Source of the DNA: an uncultured Fluviicola sp.
GTDB taxonomy: Bacteria > Bacteroidota > Bacteroidia > Flavobacteriales > Crocinitomicaceae
Direction: 5' to 3'
Length of the DNA: 5,011 nucleotides
NCBI RefSeq assembly: GCF_946478805.1
Contig: NZ_CAMLDC010000043.1
Coordinates: 1 to 5,011 of the forward strand
Position 1 is the first letter of the stretch, and every line of letters begins with the position of its first letter. Shown one piece after another: positions 4,506-5,011 of this stretch. The notes beneath the pieces are model-generated. The model did no database searches, had not been told where the DNA came from, and worked only from the letters and a program-made list of their open reading frames with translations. The translations under genes and the position numbers were made by a program.

Positions 4506-5011
4506 ATGAAAAAAATAATACTATCACTCGTTGCAATAGCAACAATCACATTAAACTCTTTCGGGCAAGCACCGGAAGGCTTCAAATACCAGGCAGTTGT
4601 AAGAAATGCCGGAAACGTGATTTTAAACAACCAGGCCGTTGGAATGCGTATGACAATCCAACAAGGTTCAATTGGTGGTCCAAGCGTTTATTCTGAAACA
4701 TTTACGCCAACAACGAATGCTTATGGTTTAGTAAATCTTGAAATTGGAAACGGAATTGTTACAAGTGGAACGTTTGCAACCATTGACTGGGCAAACGGGC
4801 CATTCTTTATTGAAACTGCGGTTGATCTTGCCGGTGGAACAAACTACGTTGTGATGGGTACAAGCCAGCTGATGAGTGTGCCGTATGCATTGTATGCGAA
4901 GACATCGGGAAGTTCAACACCTGGCCCACAAGGACCGGCGGGAACAAATGGTACAGACGGAGCAGTTGGAGCAACGGGATTAACCGGAGCACAAGGACCG
5001 GCAGGAAACAA
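4506..5011 (+). CDS. Collagen-like surface protein, N-terminal part (runs off the window)
   Basis: The visible 168 residues start with a Sec signal peptide (1-20, ending NSFG, with Q21 next). A Bacteroidetes-type head domain follows at about 22-132: P-E-G-F-K-Y-Q-A-V-V-R-N, then V-Y-S-E-T-F, G-L-V-N-L-E-I-G-N-G, F-F-I-E-T-A-V-D and S-V-P-Y-A-L-Y-A-K. From residue 140 uninterrupted Gly-X-Y triplets begin and continue to the window edge, a collagen-like stalk that probably trimerises. Proteins with this head usually end in a tail-fibre-like, coiled-coil or T9SS domain; that end is not visible. The start at 4506 lies 10 bases after the previous stop, indicating an operon. The reading frame is open to the last base. 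It is probably a secreted or surface-displayed fibre; its partner is unknown. Confidence 0.92.
   Translation, partial: MKKIILSLVAIATITLNSFGQAPEGFKYQAVVRNAGNVILNNQAVGMRMTIQQGSIGGPSVYSETFTPTTNAYGLVNLEIGNGIVTSGTFATIDWANGPFFIETAVDLAGGTNYVVMGTSQLMSVPYALYAKTSGSSTPGPQGPAGTNGTDGAVGATGLTGAQGPAGN
4922..5011 (+). repeat. Start of Gly-X-Y coding repeats with a 63-bp period
   Basis: ACAAGGACCGGC occurs at 4928-4939 and again at 4991-5002, 63 bases apart. That equals 21 codons, or seven Gly-X-Y triplets. It encodes Q-G-P-A-G in both places. Repetition at the DNA level suggests tandem expansion of the collagen-like region beyond the window. Confidence 0.6.

Noticed and set aside
4807..4992. 61-codon minus-strand frame opposite the collagen-like gene
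   Set aside because: Shadow of the strongly supported plus-strand gene.

Overview
The window looks like a chromosomal segment from a Bacteroidetes bacterium, probably order Flavobacteriales and close to the Crocinitomicaceae/Fluviicola type. The evidence is two proteins ending in a type IX secretion (T9SS) type A sorting domain with the PNP motif, an SBBP-repeat protein with DFDPG blades, the typical Bacteroidetes head of a collagen-like surface protein, AT-rich spacers, and starts without a clear Shine-Dalgarno sequence. The assignment rests on protein style only; no marker gene is present.

Layout. Positions 1-947 hold no convincing gene. This stretch is packed with palindromes: three same-direction copies of an interspersed repeat (1-79, 468-580, 710-781), an inverted partial copy (865-896) that makes 728-896 look like a small inverted-repeat element, and a block of hairpins (about 108-380) between the first two copies. 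Positions 948-1388 (+) encode a DUF559-family endonuclease-like protein whose last codons run through a decayed copy of the same repeat. Positions 1389-1598 are a structured spacer. Positions 1599-3656 (-) encode a secreted 685-residue protein with seven SBBP-type blades and a T9SS signal. Positions 3657-4030 are a divergent intergenic region with an (ATTG)5 tract, a palindrome next to it, and a nested hairpin that reaches the next start codon. Positions 4031-4495 (+) encode a 154-residue secreted T9SS protein. Ten bases later, 4506 to the window end (+) is the 5' part of a collagen-like surface protein gene, probably in the same operon.

How it fits together. The right two thirds form an exported-protein locus: a blade-repeat protein facing a two-gene unit for a small T9SS protein and a collagen-like protein. 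The left third is a repeat island around a small nuclease gene. The most interesting idea is that the DUF559 gene and the CTCAAG-centred palindromes are linked, much as REP sequences are linked to RAYT transposases. This is an inference and needs genome-wide counts to test.
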